Assembly: GCA_027257055.1 (NCBI GenBank)
Contig: JAPVLO010000625.1
Location: forward strand, 558,001-622,000
Direction of reading: 5' to 3'
Origin: Cephalopachus bancanus
Taxonomy: Eukaryota > Chordata > Mammalia > Primates > Tarsiidae
Length of the DNA: 64,000 bases
Shown here in pieces: positions 1-13,809 of this stretch; the stretch's first letter is position 1; each line of letters starts with the position of its first letter. Position numbers and translations under genes: made by a program. Under the pieces are notes generated by a model. The model was given only the letters and a program-made list of their open reading frames with translations. It ran no database searches and was not told where the DNA came from.

Positions 1-147
1 GTTTGATTTGCCTTTCTCTAATGATGAGTGAGGTTGAGCACTTTTCCATGTGTCTGTTGGCTGCCCGTATATCTTCTTTTGAGAAGTGTCTACTCATGTC
101 TTTTGCCCACTTTTTAATGGGGCTGTTTGTTTTTTCCTTTCGGTGCG
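1..147 (-). mobile_element. L1 LINE fragment, 3' part of ORF2, antisense
   Basis: The plus strand reads as the complement of the L1 ORF2 3' region: a CTGTTGGCTGC block, then TTTTGAGAAGTGTCT and TTTGCCCACTTTTTAATGGGG, ending in TTGTTTTTTCC. The match is close enough to suggest a moderately old primate L1. The element runs off the left edge. Confidence 0.78.
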
Positions 148-232
148 TTTGAGTTCAGACAATTTTTAAATGTTAGACTTTTCTTCTCACTTTTATCCCT
201 TTTGTGTCGAACTTTTAGCAAACTCCCAAATC

Positions 233-268
233 TTTAAGTGTTTAGAGAAGTTTAAGTGTTTAGAGAAG
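233..268. repeat. 18-bp perfect tandem duplication
   Basis: The unit TTTAAGTGTTTAGAGAAG occurs twice head to tail (233-250 and 251-268) with no mismatch, so it is probably a recent replication-slippage event. Confidence 0.9.
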
Positions 269-1064
269 TTTTTCCTCCTCTGGATGTGTATAGACTCTAT
301 ATTCACACAGAGTTAAATATAGAGTCTCATCACCTAGAGATGACTTAAAGTATACGGGAAGATGTGCATGGGTTATGTCCAAATATGACGTCACTTTACA
401 TGTTGTGCATCTGGAACCATCCCCCACAGGTACTGAGGGTCACCAGTACTGTGATTCAGACCTGAAAATTGTGCATGTTGGGGCAAACATATAGAGTCAG
501 CGAGTTCTTCCTCTGATTTCAAAGAGAAATAGATTCAAAGTTGATTCCATCAAAGTTTTCCATTAATAAAGACACTTCCAGAGAGGAATCCTGGCCATAT
601 CTTGAAGATGTTGGGGGAACTCACTGGGCTACACTGTTGAGTATTGACTGTGTATATGTCCATTTCCCAAAGGGAGCTTGGCTAATATCCTGAGATGGTC
701 TATGAAAAACAGTTCTAAATCAAACAAATATAGGAATGTGTTGAATCTACCTTCAATGAGCTCATACTACACATGGACATATTAAAGGCTCTGGGAAGTC
801 CTACAGTTAATATGGCATTTACCCAACTGGATGATTGTTTTCCCCCTCACAGAATATCTATTCCCATTCTACATAATTACCATTCCTTAGGAAACAAATT
901 GAAAACCACTATGACAATGTAGAGGGCCATCCACAAATAATCCAAAATAAATTGTGGAATGCATGCATAAATACAATTGAACATTCTTAAGTAATGTAGT
1001 CCTGAAAAATACAAGCTGATATATCTTGCTTAAAGCAAGCAAAATATAAGAAAATTTGGTTCTA

Positions 1065-1252
1065 GGCTGAGTGCGGTGGCTCATGCCTGTTATCCCAGCA
1101 CTCTGGCAGGCCAAGAAGAGAGAATCACTTTCGCCTGGGAGTTCAAGACAAGCCTGGGAAACTAGTGAGATCTCATCTCTATAGCCAAGTAACTAAGTAA
1201 CTAACTGGCTGGGTATGGTGGCATGTGCCTGTAGAAAAAATGAAAAAGAAAA
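1065..1252 (+). mobile_element. Old truncated Alu (J-like)
   Basis: A degenerate left arm (GGCTGAGTGCGGTGGCTCATGCCTG...) is followed by a short piece of right arm (GGCTGGGTATGGTGGCATGTGCCTGTA) and an A-rich tail. The rest of the right monomer is missing. The many substitutions indicate an old copy. Confidence 0.8.
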
Positions 1253-2701
1253 ATCTGGTTCTGTGTTAAAAATGAAGATAAAGTACACTTTAGGGTTTTG
1301 CACAGGCATTAAGGGCATCATTTTCACCACATATCATTGTAGACATCGTGGTGAGGACCTCCTGCTATGTCTGTCTTGACTACATCACTTCCGTTAGTGC
1401 AGAGGTGCTCACGTTTAAGTGTAGCTGTTCTGAATAAATGCCTTCTTTACTTTCAATTACTTCTTCATGGTAAAAGTAGAGCGCAGAAAAAGTTGGAGTT
1501 TCTTCGACTTTCAGGCTGCCTGTATACCACTTGGGAAGACATTTATTACAGTGCAATGCTAAAGATCACCAGCATTCAGCGGCAGCTGGCCTACCATAAT
1601 AGGGACTGAGATGATAAAGGCAAGTGATAGACTGTGCCTGTCTTGGAAGAGTTCATGGTCCAGTGAGGCAAATATAAAAAGAAATAACTGTAACACAGGG
1701 TAGTTGGAACTACAATAAGACTTTGAGAAAGTGCTACAGACACACAGATGACTTCATTACACAGAATGGGTGATTTATTGCTCCTGCAATAAAGTATACA
1801 CAATGTCTGTGAACAGTAAAAATATGACTGCAATCAAGAAACTAATAAATATTTATTGAGCACCTAGTATATACTGTAAATCTGCATGCCAGACTTTCTT
1901 AATTATCAAATCACTACTGGTCTCATAGAATTTCATACTGTTCTCACAAGGAATGTAAAGGATCTCTCAGATTCTTGGGGGACTTTAAACCCAGAATCAA
2001 AGGGAGCTAAACTAAAGTCTAATTTTACATTTTGGAAAGAGTCTAAGGCCAAGACCATCATATGCAAGCAATCCTAGAAACACCACTGACTGTGCTTGTT
2101 CATTTCACAGCAAGGGCCAGTAGAGGGAGTCAACTTCTTCAAAGCAAACTCTTGAGTGTGTCTGGAGAAACCTAAGACATCAAATGCAAAGAATGTTTTT
2201 GATAACAAAGAAAGCCTGAGTGCAGACACATGTGTCAATACAGGGAAGTGGTTTAGCTACACTTTAAAAATTCATTAGCTATACATGCAATTTACACAGG
2301 CAGAGAGCACAGCAGTCACTGAGCAGACCACAGGATGCCATCCACCAATGAGACCGCCAGCACTGAGGCATAAACGCTCACATTTGAGAGTTGTGGCCTG
2401 ATGACATGTCTGGAAAACATGTCCTGCAGCACAACCTAACTGACTGGCATTAACGGGAGGGAATTTCAGCAGAGCATTTGCTGCTTATCAAGAGCTACTG
2501 TCTGCTAAGTGCCTGTTTCACTCCAAAAGTAAGTCCATTCACACCGATCACAGTTTGTTTCTGCCTTCATTTCTACGAAGAAGCTACGTACAAGGAGAAT
2601 GAAAGCTTCTACCTTGAGACCCCACATTCCTTGTGAATGCTATAAGAAACTCATTTTTAAACAGAGTTACACAGGACTAAGCTTTTCTATGATTTTCCTC
2701 A

Positions 2702-2995
<294 letters not shown>

Positions 2996-3834
2996 AAAAG
3001 TTTTATTGATGAAAACCAAGCATTTTGGCTCACTTTCATCCCTGGTATGCCCATAATATTTTACCATCACTGTTCTTTCCAGAATGTTTCTTGCAGCGTT
3101 CTCTGTTACTATTTTCCCACATTTGACTCCCCTCCCAAACTGTAAACTCTTCTAGTGTCATCTGTGTCTCTTGACACTGCACATCCCGAGACCTAGTCCT
3201 TAATGCCTAGTGCAGAGGTCATGAGCAGTCAGAGTTTGCTGACAATGACTCACACCGGTTTTGGGAGACTTAGCAGAGTGTCTGTTTCTACAGTCCTGAT
3301 CTCTCTTTATCGCAGGATGTATTTCTCATCTTTTGCCTGCCTGTGAACCTACAACATGTACGAACATGGGAAATCTGTCTCCCTCCTTCTGGCTGAGGGA
3401 AAGAGGCACATACACAGAGGGAGGAAGGGGGTGCCCAGCCTGTGGTGGGACTGGGCCCTCCCCACATCATCTGACCCTGTCTCGTCCCCCACGAGTCCCT
3501 TCAAGGCTCTCCTACCCGCGCAACGTGCAGTGGCTACAGCACGGTTCCCTTTTCTTCTTAAGCTGCTTTGCCAAAGGGTTGTCTTTATTGTGAGTCACTT
3601 CACCTGGCCAGAGGTTAGGGGTATTTTTCCATTTTGCTGTTATTCTATTTCTTAATTAATTCATTCATGTTTTAAACTTTTCCTATCTCCTAGTTTATAT
3701 AGGCATTTTAAAATCAATTTATTATCCCATACTTAACAATGTTTTCATTTTTCATAATGAGTATATATAATATTGGTCTTTATAAAACATTAAATATAAT
3801 AGATGCTGTTGAAAAAAATTCCTTTTCTTTTGTG

Positions 3835-3872
3835 CTCCTTGGATTCGATCTTTCTCCTTGGATTCGATCTTT
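3835..3872. repeat. 19-bp perfect tandem duplication
   Basis: The unit CTCCTTGGATTCGATCTTT is repeated exactly twice (3835-3853, 3854-3872). Confidence 0.9.
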
Positions 3873-6800
3873 CTTTTTTAGTCATAAAAGCATCTAGTTC
3901 TACAAATTAGCCTCTGTGAATAGCTTTGGCCATACTGTCTGCTTTGATGCAGAGTTCACAGCTGTCATGTGAAATCACTCTTACATGTTAAATAGGCAAG
4001 AGAAAAAGGGGATTTTGCAGAAATTGTGAGAAATTTATAGTGAAACTGAGGTGTGGCAAGTTGATAAGGTGAATGGCTGAAATGTCAGTCACCCTGGGAA
4101 CAAGACCAAGACCTCTTGTCACCTGCATGGTGACAAAAACATCTGCTCATTGTCACTCATGTGGTCTTCCACCCATGACATAACACTAGTTATTTACAAA
4201 TCTCCCCTTGGGTCATCAGTGGGCACCGTACAGTATGGGAATGTAGACTGGGCAGACTAGGGTAGGGTCCAGGACTGAGACTGGGAGACCTGGGTTTGGT
4301 CTTAGGTATATCTTTGGATACTTATAAGAAGTAGACTCTGTACATTTTTTATCTCGCAAAGAAGTAAATGTATATAGTTGAGCCCATTTCTTCAACTACT
4401 AGATCAAAAAGTCACATTCGACCATTTCTAAAATCCCTCCAACTCCAGACTCCTATAACCAAGAATAAATAAATTTTGCAGCTCCATGACACAGTCTGCA
4501 CAGCGTGCTGTGTTCTAACACATCCAGGCCAGTCATGATGTTCACAGAAACCCGGCATTTCAAGAAAGGGAGCTTTAGTCAAGAGGAAAACTGAGAGAAC
4601 ATTGTAAGTTCCCAACAGAACTTGTGATTCTGCAAAGTAAAGTTGAAATTCCAGAAGAGACCCTTCAAGAGCCATTTGACTCTTATCACCTGCAGCTGCC
4701 ATCCCCAGGACAAGCACGTCTGTCTGCACAACACAGTAGGTAGGGCTGTCTCTGGCTCTTTTCAATATTGAGCATCGTTAGGCAAACAGCGACATGTAGT
4801 GACTGGCTGTGCTTTCTGTAGGTGAGCATCTGAATTTATTACAAAACAGGCTCATGGTAGCCACTTCAGAAGAAGGGGGTACAATTTCTTATATCCCTAA
4901 AATACAGCCACTAAAAAAGACCACAGCAAAAAGGGGAATGGTGCTGGTCTAATTTTTTTGCTCCTACCTGCTCTATTTCTCTTTTTAGAAATCACGGACA
5001 AGAAAAATATCTTATCAAATGGCTAAAATACATGAAATTACTTATAGACACAAGGATATTAACTCCCTACAACACACTAAAAAGCTTGGGAGGGGAAAGA
5101 CACATATCCTCTTTGGTAAATCTGTTCTGTTCTCATGCAAACGAATCAATGAAGGTTGTTATGATAAAAGTGGTGTCAATAAAGACCTGGAGAATTAGGC
5201 CTAAATGGCAGCATAAATACAGGAATCATCATCTCAGTTCCTTCAGATATTGCCAAACGACTAGATTCTATGACTAAGACAACATAAATTACAGAAAAAA
5301 GTCTCAGCTTCTTTGGTTGGTGATCAAGGAACTCTGACTTTTAAAAAAGAAAAGCAAGAAGTGAGGTCCAGGTGCTAAGTGCTTTGGCGCTGCTGTCCTC
5401 ACACCCCAGGGCCCTGAATCTTGGTAAGGACAAGGAGATAAGGGCAGCATTGCCAGTCACTAACTGATGGCAGATGAAAGAACTCTCTGGGCTCTGATCA
5501 GGCAACAGCATTCTACACATTCTTGCGACTTGAGGAAGTCAGGCGGGTGAGCTGGCTGCCTCGCAGGCCTCCGTGTTCCGGGCGGGTCCCCCTTCCCCGC
5601 AGTGGACACGTCCTGAGGCCGCAGCAGTAACGGCCTTGGCTCCTGCCTCCATGAAGAAGCCTAAACATATATGCTGGAAGCACATAGACATCCTGTGCTG
5701 CGGGCCAGTGGCTGTGAGCCAATGTTTACAATCCCCTGGGTGGGGAGGCAGGCTGAACGGCTTTCAAGCCTTTGCTGGTGCCGCCTTGACCTTCGCCTCT
5801 GTTTTCAGAGCAGCACAGGTTAACCCCTTGCATTCTGTGTGCGCAGAGACCACAGAGGAAATGCCTCCCTTTGAGGACACTCCCACACAGATTCCGGTTC
5901 TGCAGGGAGACCAGGACATGTGCTTGGGGGAAGCACGTGTGCCATCTGTATCGTGGGCTCAGGCCTAGGGATCTGGATTTTGACATGTGTGTGCCATTCT
6001 ACAAAGTGAAAGTTTCCAGCTCCAGGCGATGGACTCAAGCCTGCAAACCAGGGGATTGTGAAACATGAGCATATTTGGTCTCCAGGGGAGAAGGAAGCAT
6101 CCAATTTATGCAGAAATGCTCTTTTCCCAGCTAGCCAATGAGCAGCAAGGTGGTGGGAGGGGGCTTCCTATTGGGATCTCCTGACGAGAAGAATGGCATT
6201 TAAAATTAAAGACAGGCGAAATTGCTAACAGCCTAACCTAAAACGCAGCTGAAGAGAAAACGCCAGTGCAGAAATGGAAAGGCAGCTTTCCAGCTATGAA
6301 GTCAGAGCTGACCACATCTAGCTTGTTACTGTTGTTGTTATTTGTTGCGGTGGAGGAGAATTAACCATCTTTTATTCCTGAATGCTAAGAAGTAAAGATA
6401 CTATAAAAACTTGCCACATGTGTATATGTTTTTAAAGTCTTTATTAAATTACTCAAAAGATGCTATTCAACAGTGTATATTATTTAAGATCTCAAGGTGT
6501 TTTCAGGACACAAGATTTACTTTGAAAAAACCTGGTCTGATGTCAGGGACTCACGTGCAGTACAACAAATGCCCTGGTCTCTGGAATTCCTGTGGCTTTA
6601 ACAACGTTTGGGATCTAAACACTGATCCTTACTGATACCCTCATCCCTCTGCTGTGGGGAGAGCACACTTGATCCGGGTAAGAAACTGCAAGTCTAACAT
6701 TCGGAGTATAGGAACCCCTCACATACTTCCTGCCTTCGGGAGTGGAAAATGAAAAGTAACACACACCAGGATGTGCCATCGACATGTACAAAAGCCATCA

Positions 6801-8169
6801 AAAGAATCTTATGATGACAATTCAGCCACCAACTGAGCGAGGGAGGCCCTCTCTCTATGGAGATGATGCCTGGCCGCGTTACCAGGCAGCTGTCTGCAGC
6901 ATCACAGAGCATGCCTGCCCCGCCATTGAATAAGTCTATCTTGGGGAGAATGACTCTGTGGGTACTGTTTCCCACAATTAATAATTGGGTCTTAATGAGT
7001 GCTTTTAAAAACAGTTGTTAAAATGTCAGCTTCTCAAAGAATGCTTAACAACAACTGCAACCATCGCCCTGGCGTGTATTACAGATCAGACGATCTGTTC
7101 CGTGCTACTGTAGAAGTCAATGGTGACTAAGTGAATGCATCCAACTCTCATGCAGACACTGATAAGGAAGAATTTCTGAAAAGCTCAAAGCAGCCCCAGA
7201 ACTTCACAGCCAAGAAGATGCCACAGTGATAGCCAGAGTTTACCAGAGGCCTTCTGCACACCTGGTGCTTCACAAAGGACAGCACACACATTTAAATCCC
7301 GTGAAAACTTGTGAGGTAGGCACTGCATTTGTTTTGCCACCTACTAGGTGAGATACTGATATTCAGACATGTTAATGACGACAGTAAAGTAGAAGACAGA
7401 AGTCAAACCGTTTGTGACCGCTGGGCACGACTGCCACTCACACAGGCAGGCAGGGATCTCGCAGAAGCAGCCCCAGAACGTTACATCGCTCCCACGACTA
7501 TTTCATGGGTGACTCCCAGGCTCGTCAGTCTTTCAAGGAGGAAACTTATCAGTTGCAGATGTTTTCCTCATATTACTGGATTAAAACAGTCACATGTGAC
7601 TTCCACTGGAGATTGAAGAGCTGTGACACTTTAGCTAATATTTATATATGACTTTCACATTTTAAATGGAACCTAAGGGTAGCAGATGAAATCCTGCCTA
7701 TCAAAACTCCATGTTTTACAGCCTGGGAGAATGTCTTATTCACAGGCTGCAGGCCCGCATTCTCAACCCTCCCAGTCTAGGCCCCCCCACTCCTACCCCA
7801 AGCTTTTAGGACATTGTTTCTTATTTGTTTCCATAAATGACTTTTGTCTTAGATGGAAAAAATGTTGTGAAATCACAGAAAATAATTGCTGCCACCTTTT
7901 ACAGTAAGGACATGCCACTTAAAAAGTTTTCAGGTTAGATTTGGTTTTGGAAGCATCTTCTGAGTAAGTAAAAACAGCGCTGCATGGACTTTAATCATTG
8001 CAATAGAATTATTAGGCACAGCCAGTTACAACCGAACTTCTTCACACAGTATAAAGTTAAAACTGTACAAATGAAGCCAAAATATGCACAGCTAACAGGA
8101 ATGTTACGGGGGCCTCTCTCGGCGAACAAAGCAAGCTCAGTCTGGCTCTTTTTCCTCGCACTACCACAT

Positions 8170-8720
8170 CCGCACATCGTTAGCTGGAAAATTCCTGATA
8201 TATGCTGTAATTTTTTGTGCTTTTTTCCCCCCAGTACACTTGATGCTTTAATGTCCAGCTGCCATGTTCCCCCTTATCTGTCCTTGTCTGGGGCCCTGCC
8301 AGCTATGGTCAACAATTAATACAGCCAAAGAAAAAAACACAGTGTACTCCCTGGCAACTGGTACAGCCTCGCAGGAAATACCAAATAAAAACTTGATTAT
8401 CTATTGTTGAACCATTTTGTTAGCCTGTGGGCCACCCCGTCGTTGGTGTAATTCAGACGAGCATGCTCCATGGGGCAGGTCCGTGCGCAGCGCCCATTGT
8501 TCCCAGGGTCTGTCACGCACAATCATGGGCTTCAGCCTGTGGCCTCTGAATGAAAGGAGCAGGTTTGTGGCAGCGCTCCAGCTCGCATTCCTCTTAATTA
8601 GTCAACTTGTGGCCCAATGTTATAATAGGTAAGTAACCTCTTAATATTCATGTAATTAATTTATTTTTTTCTCATTCAGTTATAAGCCCTTGCATGGGGG
8701 GAGAAAGCTTTTTCCTATAC
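8170..8720. other. Repeat-free AT-motif-rich block, candidate regulatory DNA
   Basis: No transposon signature is visible. The block holds clustered homeodomain-type cores (CAATTAATA near 8312, CTTAATTAG near 8594, GTAATTAATT near 8652) and a SOX-type CCATTGTTCC near 8497, separated by GC-richer sequence. This composition is typical of conserved intronic enhancers, but the window gives no direct proof of conservation or function. Confidence 0.25.
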
Positions 8721-9554
8721 GGCTCTGGCTTAGGAAGCAGGCACACTACTACAAAGAACACCAGAGGCCATGTTCCAACGGTTCTTCTCAAGGACGATAC
8801 CAGAAGCCACAGTGTGCTCACACCTATCTTGTAGAGTGTGTTATTTTTGAATTCAAAATGGTAACCAGAACCCTTCTTCTGTTTGAATTTGAATCCTCTT
8901 TGTGCCAATGGGGCTGGAAAGCCTCCCTTCCGTTTGAACTGATAAATGAGTTCACCATCAGAGGCAGAAAGCCTGCACTGTTTTAGGACCCTTGCAAAGC
9001 AGAGCTGATGTGAAAAGTAGCCAGCAGTCCTTGGTGCACTAGGGAATCTGTCTGCCCCCGACCTCGATTAAGTCAATAATTAAATTGCTGATGCTGGTAG
9101 CCACTAGCACAAAATGGACCCGCAAAAAGGTAGACTGAACTCGTAAGTACTCACTGGTCCACTGGTAACAGGAGTTAAGGATGACTTTTAAGGCTCGATG
9201 AGTTCTTTCAACTATTTACGTTTCTCAGCTAAACCAAATTCCCCTCAAAGACAGTAACATTCTTACTTCTTTCCTGTCCTCATGGACAATACACGTGGCA
9301 GGTGAGATGCTGCTATGTCTGCACTACTCACATATTCTTAGTATCACTTCCCAGGTAGTTGGTGAGACACTGATGCTATTCAGCAATCCATGCATTCACA
9401 CACACATATATGTCTACCAGGAGAAAAGAACTAGGTCCCAGTTGCAAAGGTGACACAGAGGACTGAAGATACATCTACTCCCAAAAGTGCATGGCTGAAC
9501 ACAGTCGGCAGATGTGTGACTACCAATTGCACAGGTTCTGTACCAAGTAGAGGT

Positions 9555-9760
9555 ACATAATTTAAGAGCCTGCGTTCGAATCCTGGCTCCTCTTTCATGA
9601 GCTGTGTCATCTGGGCTATGTATCTTACCCTTCTGTTTCCTCACCTGCAAAAAGGAGAGCCACAGCAGGCACATCCTGGGCACCTGGAGAACTGCATGGT
9701 CTGAGGTGTGTGAGGTACTCTGCAGGGCCTGCGCATTGACTTCGACTGTCAGTAAGTGTT
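9555..9760 (+). mobile_element. MIR SINE relic
   Basis: GCGTTCGAATCCTGGCTCC, then a TGTGTCATCTGGGC region and TTTCCTCACCTGCAAAA, reproduces the order of the MIR core (B-box-derived TTCGAATCC, 'gtgtgaccttgggc', 'tttcctcatctgtaaaa'). Confidence 0.75.
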
Positions 9761-11631
9761 ACCCACACATACCTCCACAGGGCAGGGTGGGCACAGGACA
9801 GGAGTGTTAGTACTGGGGCTTTGGAGAGGAGGTACAAGGGCATGTTGGGAAGAGAGCACAGCTGAGTAAAGTCGAGGGTGTAAAACCACGCGGGTCAGAT
9901 CACGCAAGACAAGCTGATGCCCGAGGCTGGTCATATCCTGAGGGTTTCGTGTGGGTGATGCTCGCACCTGTGTATCCCGCACCCGCGAATCCTGCACCTG
10001 CAACTGGTAACATGGAAGATGAAAGTGGAGATTACCCTGGAGGCTGGAGCCCCATCAGAAGGCGGCAATGACCCAGACGCACATAAGGAGGACTCCCAAA
10101 TGACTGCAGTGGGGAGAGGAGAGGCAGGAGGAGCCGTCTGAAATGAGGCAGACGAAGGAGAAAGAACGAGAGGAGTCTAGGATGAGCCCCAAGCTTCCTG
10201 GGTGACCAGGTAGATGGGGGGCTGTCAGCTGCAAGAGGGGCCCGTAAGGGAATGACTGGAAGCCTGTGGCTTCGGATGATGTCCAATTGGATACTCGGGG
10301 GCTCAAGTGATGAACAGAGTTGGACATCGATGAGCGCCTCCTCCATGACCACCTCCACGGAACACAGTGGACTGTTTAGGGAGAGAGTGTGCACAGGGTG
10401 CAGGCCATAGGACAGAGCCCATGGGAACAGAGTGGAGGCTGGCGGGGAAGAATAGAAAGCAATGCTGTTGCAGAAGCCAAGGCGGACACCCACAGGAAGT
10501 GAAGGAGAGGGATGCAGACACGTGCTAGAAGGTGCCAGAATGCCAGTCGCCATGGCATGATAGGGTAGAAGGTTGCCTGCACAAAACTGAGGCGTCTGTG
10601 ACATCCAGGGCGAGGTTCTTCACCACAGATGGCAGAGCTATCAGAAGTTGCTCCCCTGCCCACCAGGCCTTTCCCGCTGGCCTCCAACTCTGCCCAGGCC
10701 TCCGACCCTTTGCGGCTTCTTTGGAAGAGACCCGAGGGAACCGGGATTTGGCGGCGACCAAAGGTCACGGAATCAAGCCCCAGGTAGTGGGACAAGACCC
10801 TGCCGCCAAGGCTGCAGACTCAGGAGGGAAGAGGGGCACAGACAATCACCCTCTTCGGGCGTTTCAGGCAGAACAAATGTTCTGCAGGTGTGTACAGGAC
10901 AGAAACTCAGGAGGCAGCCTCCGAAGGAGGACCCACTGGTAAAAATATGACCCTAATATTATCATGAACAGGGCAAATCTCTGATTTGTGACGCCTACAG
11001 CTCATACCCTTTTAAAAAGCTGACAAATACCACAAACATTGTAAAATGCAGGCATAGCATCATAGTATTTTGATTAGTAAACTTGACACTTCCTCTAGGA
11101 ACTTCACTCATCCTAATTTTTTGGTCGCATGCTCTTTGACTGTCTTTCATTTGACAACAATTTCTGAAACATTTTCTACAGAAAGACTAGGAAGATAACA
11201 TGGCTGTTCAAAATTATTTTTATTGATAGTTTTGATGCAAAAAACAAGCCACTTCCTATCTTTCTCACCGTTGGGAATTTTCATGAAATCTATTTTGGAT
11301 GATTCTTATAAGGGCGAGTCTTTCCTTATATATAAAAGAAAACAGCGCATGGTTGCTTTTAATGATTAAATATGTTGCACTATCTAGTATATTCTTATCG
11401 CAAAGAACTTCTATTTTGACAAGGCATCGATGGGAACAGAATCCTTTTCTTACAATTTACATATCTGCTGCCTCAAAGAATTTTTCTCAGACTAGTTTCT
11501 GGCTGGTATGTTTCAAACCCTGTTTCTCCTCCAGTACCCACAGACTTTGGTCATATTGTGAAATGATCTCTGACCCCAGGTAAGTCAGCACAGAGCTGGT
11601 GGGAGCATATTCCTGGACTCCATTCGCGCGT

Positions 11632-11723
11632 TGGTGTGACTGGTCACACTTAGATGCCATCCTACACTGGTGTGGCTGGTCACACCTGGACGCCATTCCT
11701 GCACTGGTGTGGCTGGTCACAAC
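11632..11723. repeat. About 37-bp tandem repeat, 2.5 copies
   Basis: A unit beginning TGGTGTGGCTGGTCACA and ending near CCATTCCTGCAC recurs two and a half times with a few substitutions. Each copy contains the small palindrome TGGTCACA. The array abuts a MER20 element. Confidence 0.85.
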
Positions 11724-11730
11724 TATCTTG

Positions 11731-11947
11731 GGGGTTTCTCAATCTGGGCACTTTTGGCATGTGAAGTTAGCAAGTTCTCCATTATGGGGGGGCTGCCTGT
11801 ACATTGGGGGATGTTTAAGAGAGTCCCTAGTCCCCATCCACTAGATGCCAGTAGCAACACATCTCCTCCACCAGTGTGATAACCCAAACTTTAAGACATT
11901 AGCACTTTCCCCTGAGGAATCAAGTCCTCTCTAGTTGAGAACCACTG
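11731..11947 (-). mobile_element. MER20 hAT-Charlie DNA transposon, near full length
   Basis: Both termini are present: GGGTTTCTCAATCTGGGCAC on the left and TAGTTGAGAACCACTG on the right. The diagnostic internal block CCACTAGATGCCAGTAGCA also matches MER20. Read on the plus strand the element is in reverse orientation. This is a non-autonomous eutherian family of about 220 bp. Confidence 0.85.
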
Positions 11948-12109
11948 ACATACATCCAACAGTGAGCCTCACACAGAGAACTCAATGTCCCCTTAGCCAG
12001 ATCTTGGAAATGCCTGTGGTAACTCCAGTACCACCTGATGCGAGAAATGTGACCGGATGGGCTGGGGGCTAGCCATTTAAAATAGCTAAGCTTTGTTAAA
12101 CTAGACAGT

Positions 12110-12780
12110 TAATGCCAACTTATTTTCCAAAGTAGAGTGCCATTTTATCTTCCTCCCAACAGAGGACCAAAGTTCTAGGTGTTTTTTTTAAAAAGCACAG
12201 AGTTGGGTTTTTTTTCTTTTTTTTTTGAGTTGGAGTCTCACTCTGTCACCCAGACCGGAGTGCAGTAGCCGCTCCTGGTCTCGACCCGCTGGGCTCCGGT
12301 GATCCTTCCTCCTCAGCCTTCCGAGTAGCCGGAATTACAGGAGCGTGCTACCATGTCCGGCTAATTTTTTGATTTTATTGTAGAGATGAGGTCTCTCGCC
12401 TGCCCAGGCGGGTCTTGAACCCGCGGGCTCAGGCAATTCACTCACCTCAGCCTCCCAAAGATGCAGGATTACAGGCGGAGCCACCGAGCCCGGCTCAGAG
12501 TTGGTTTTAGATAAATATTTTAAAAATCCAATCTAACATTCTTTGTCTTTTAACCAGTAAGTTTGTCCACTTATGTTTATTGTGAATCATAATCTATTTG
12601 GATATATTTACCAAATGTATGTATTCAACATTCTTTCTTACATCTCATACATTACTTTTGGGGTTATTTATTTTCTTTTTGTAGAACATCCTTCTAGTGA
12701 AAAGCCCTGGTGGTAAACTCTTTTGGTTTTTATTTAAATGAAAATTCCTTTATCTCATGAGTATATTCTGTACTTAAAAT
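12110..12780 (-). mobile_element. Old L1 LINE fragment, antisense, split by an Alu
   Basis: ACTTATTTTCCAAAGTAGAG...CCATTTTATC...CTCCCAACA on the left, and TAACCAGTAAGTTTGTCCAC...GTAGAACATCCTTCTAGTGA on the right, resemble the complement of old mammalian L1 3' sequence. The Alu at 12211-12495 interrupts it. Limits are approximate. Confidence 0.5.
12211..12495 (-). mobile_element. Alu SINE, unusual subfamily, copy 1 of 3
   Basis: A full dimeric Alu in antisense, from a T-rich tail complement through GAGTTGGAGTCTCACTCTG to GAGCCACCGAGCCCGGCT. A target-site duplication CAGAGTTGG(G)TTTT flanks it (12198-12210 region and 12496-12508). It shares diagnostic differences with the copies at 35.5 and 49.1 kb: TTGGAG where common Alus read ACGGAG, CCGCTCC in the right arm, ACTCACCTCAGCC, and an A box one base shorter than usual. 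It is the most diverged of the three. Confidence 0.92.
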
Positions 12781-13809
12781 TCCATGTACAAGGGGGGCCC
12801 CAAAAAAACTAGAGTTATCTTTTGGAAGGTGGGCCCTTTGTAGTATAGGCTTCCTCTGTTAAGTAAGTGTTCTAGGAACCTATTGGCATCAGTGCACCAG
12901 TTAGAGTTGTTCTGAGAGGTTGCATTTGGCTTCAGTGAATTTTTTTTGTGTGTGTGGAGATTCTTTCAATGAGTTTGTCCATTTCATGATGAGTGATTTA
13001 TGAACGCATCTACCCATATCATGCTGAATGTTCAGCAATTTTTGGCCAAAAACGGATGGCCCTTGTGTCCCACCCTCCCTATTCACCTGCTTTCACCCTG
13101 AAAGACTTTTTTTTTTTGCTTCCCCAGATGAAAAAAGTCTTCAAAGGGAAACATTTTTGCTGATGTGGAAGAGGCGAAACAAAAAACAGCAGGCGCACAA
13201 AAAGGCATCAAACCTAACAAGCTCTAAAGTGGTTCTGAGCAGTGGAACAAGCATCTTGATAGGTAGATTACATCAGAGAGTACTTTGAGGGTGACTGAAG
13301 TTTAAACATGTAAGAATAAATGCTTGTACATAATTTTTTATTAAATTATTTTTCCTGGGTCCCCCTTGTATACACAAAAATAGTAATAAAATGTCTGTAA
13401 TGGCAGTGGCATTTCTATTACAGGGTCCTTTAGGTACCTAGAGAGAAAGAGCATGACAAGTAGTTAGTTATTCACCAAATAACCACCCACATCCTAGGAT
13501 CTGGATCCGCACTGATGGGCTTGCTTAGCAAACACAGGTCATTGCTCCTGAGCTTAGGAGCTCTAAGTGGCATTAAAAAATAAAAAGGAAGGAGAAAAAA
13601 AAGGAAATCATGTGAAACGTAAGTGGAGAGTTAAGGGGTTCACATAAGGGCTGAACCAGGGGCTTACATGGTGCTGTGGGGCTGGTCCTGGTTGGGTTGG
13701 CTGCAGCCACTCCTGAGTGAACAACCACACACTCATGAAGCCAAGCCACACTTCTACCTGGAATCTTGGAAAGCCAGGGTACGCTTTCTTCAGAGAACAT
13801 GTGGGCTTA

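Noticed and set aside
5530..5720. GC-rich patch with some CpGs, possible CpG island or promoter
   Set aside because: It is too short and CpG-poor for an island. No TATA, initiator or first-exon signal is visible, and it lies deep inside the CDK6 intron.
10032..10604. 190-residue minus-strand open frame, longest in the window
   Set aside because: The sequence is rich in Pro, Ser and Leu with no domain. It lies opposite a purine-rich, repeat-like stretch, and other frames there are open too. It is driven by composition.
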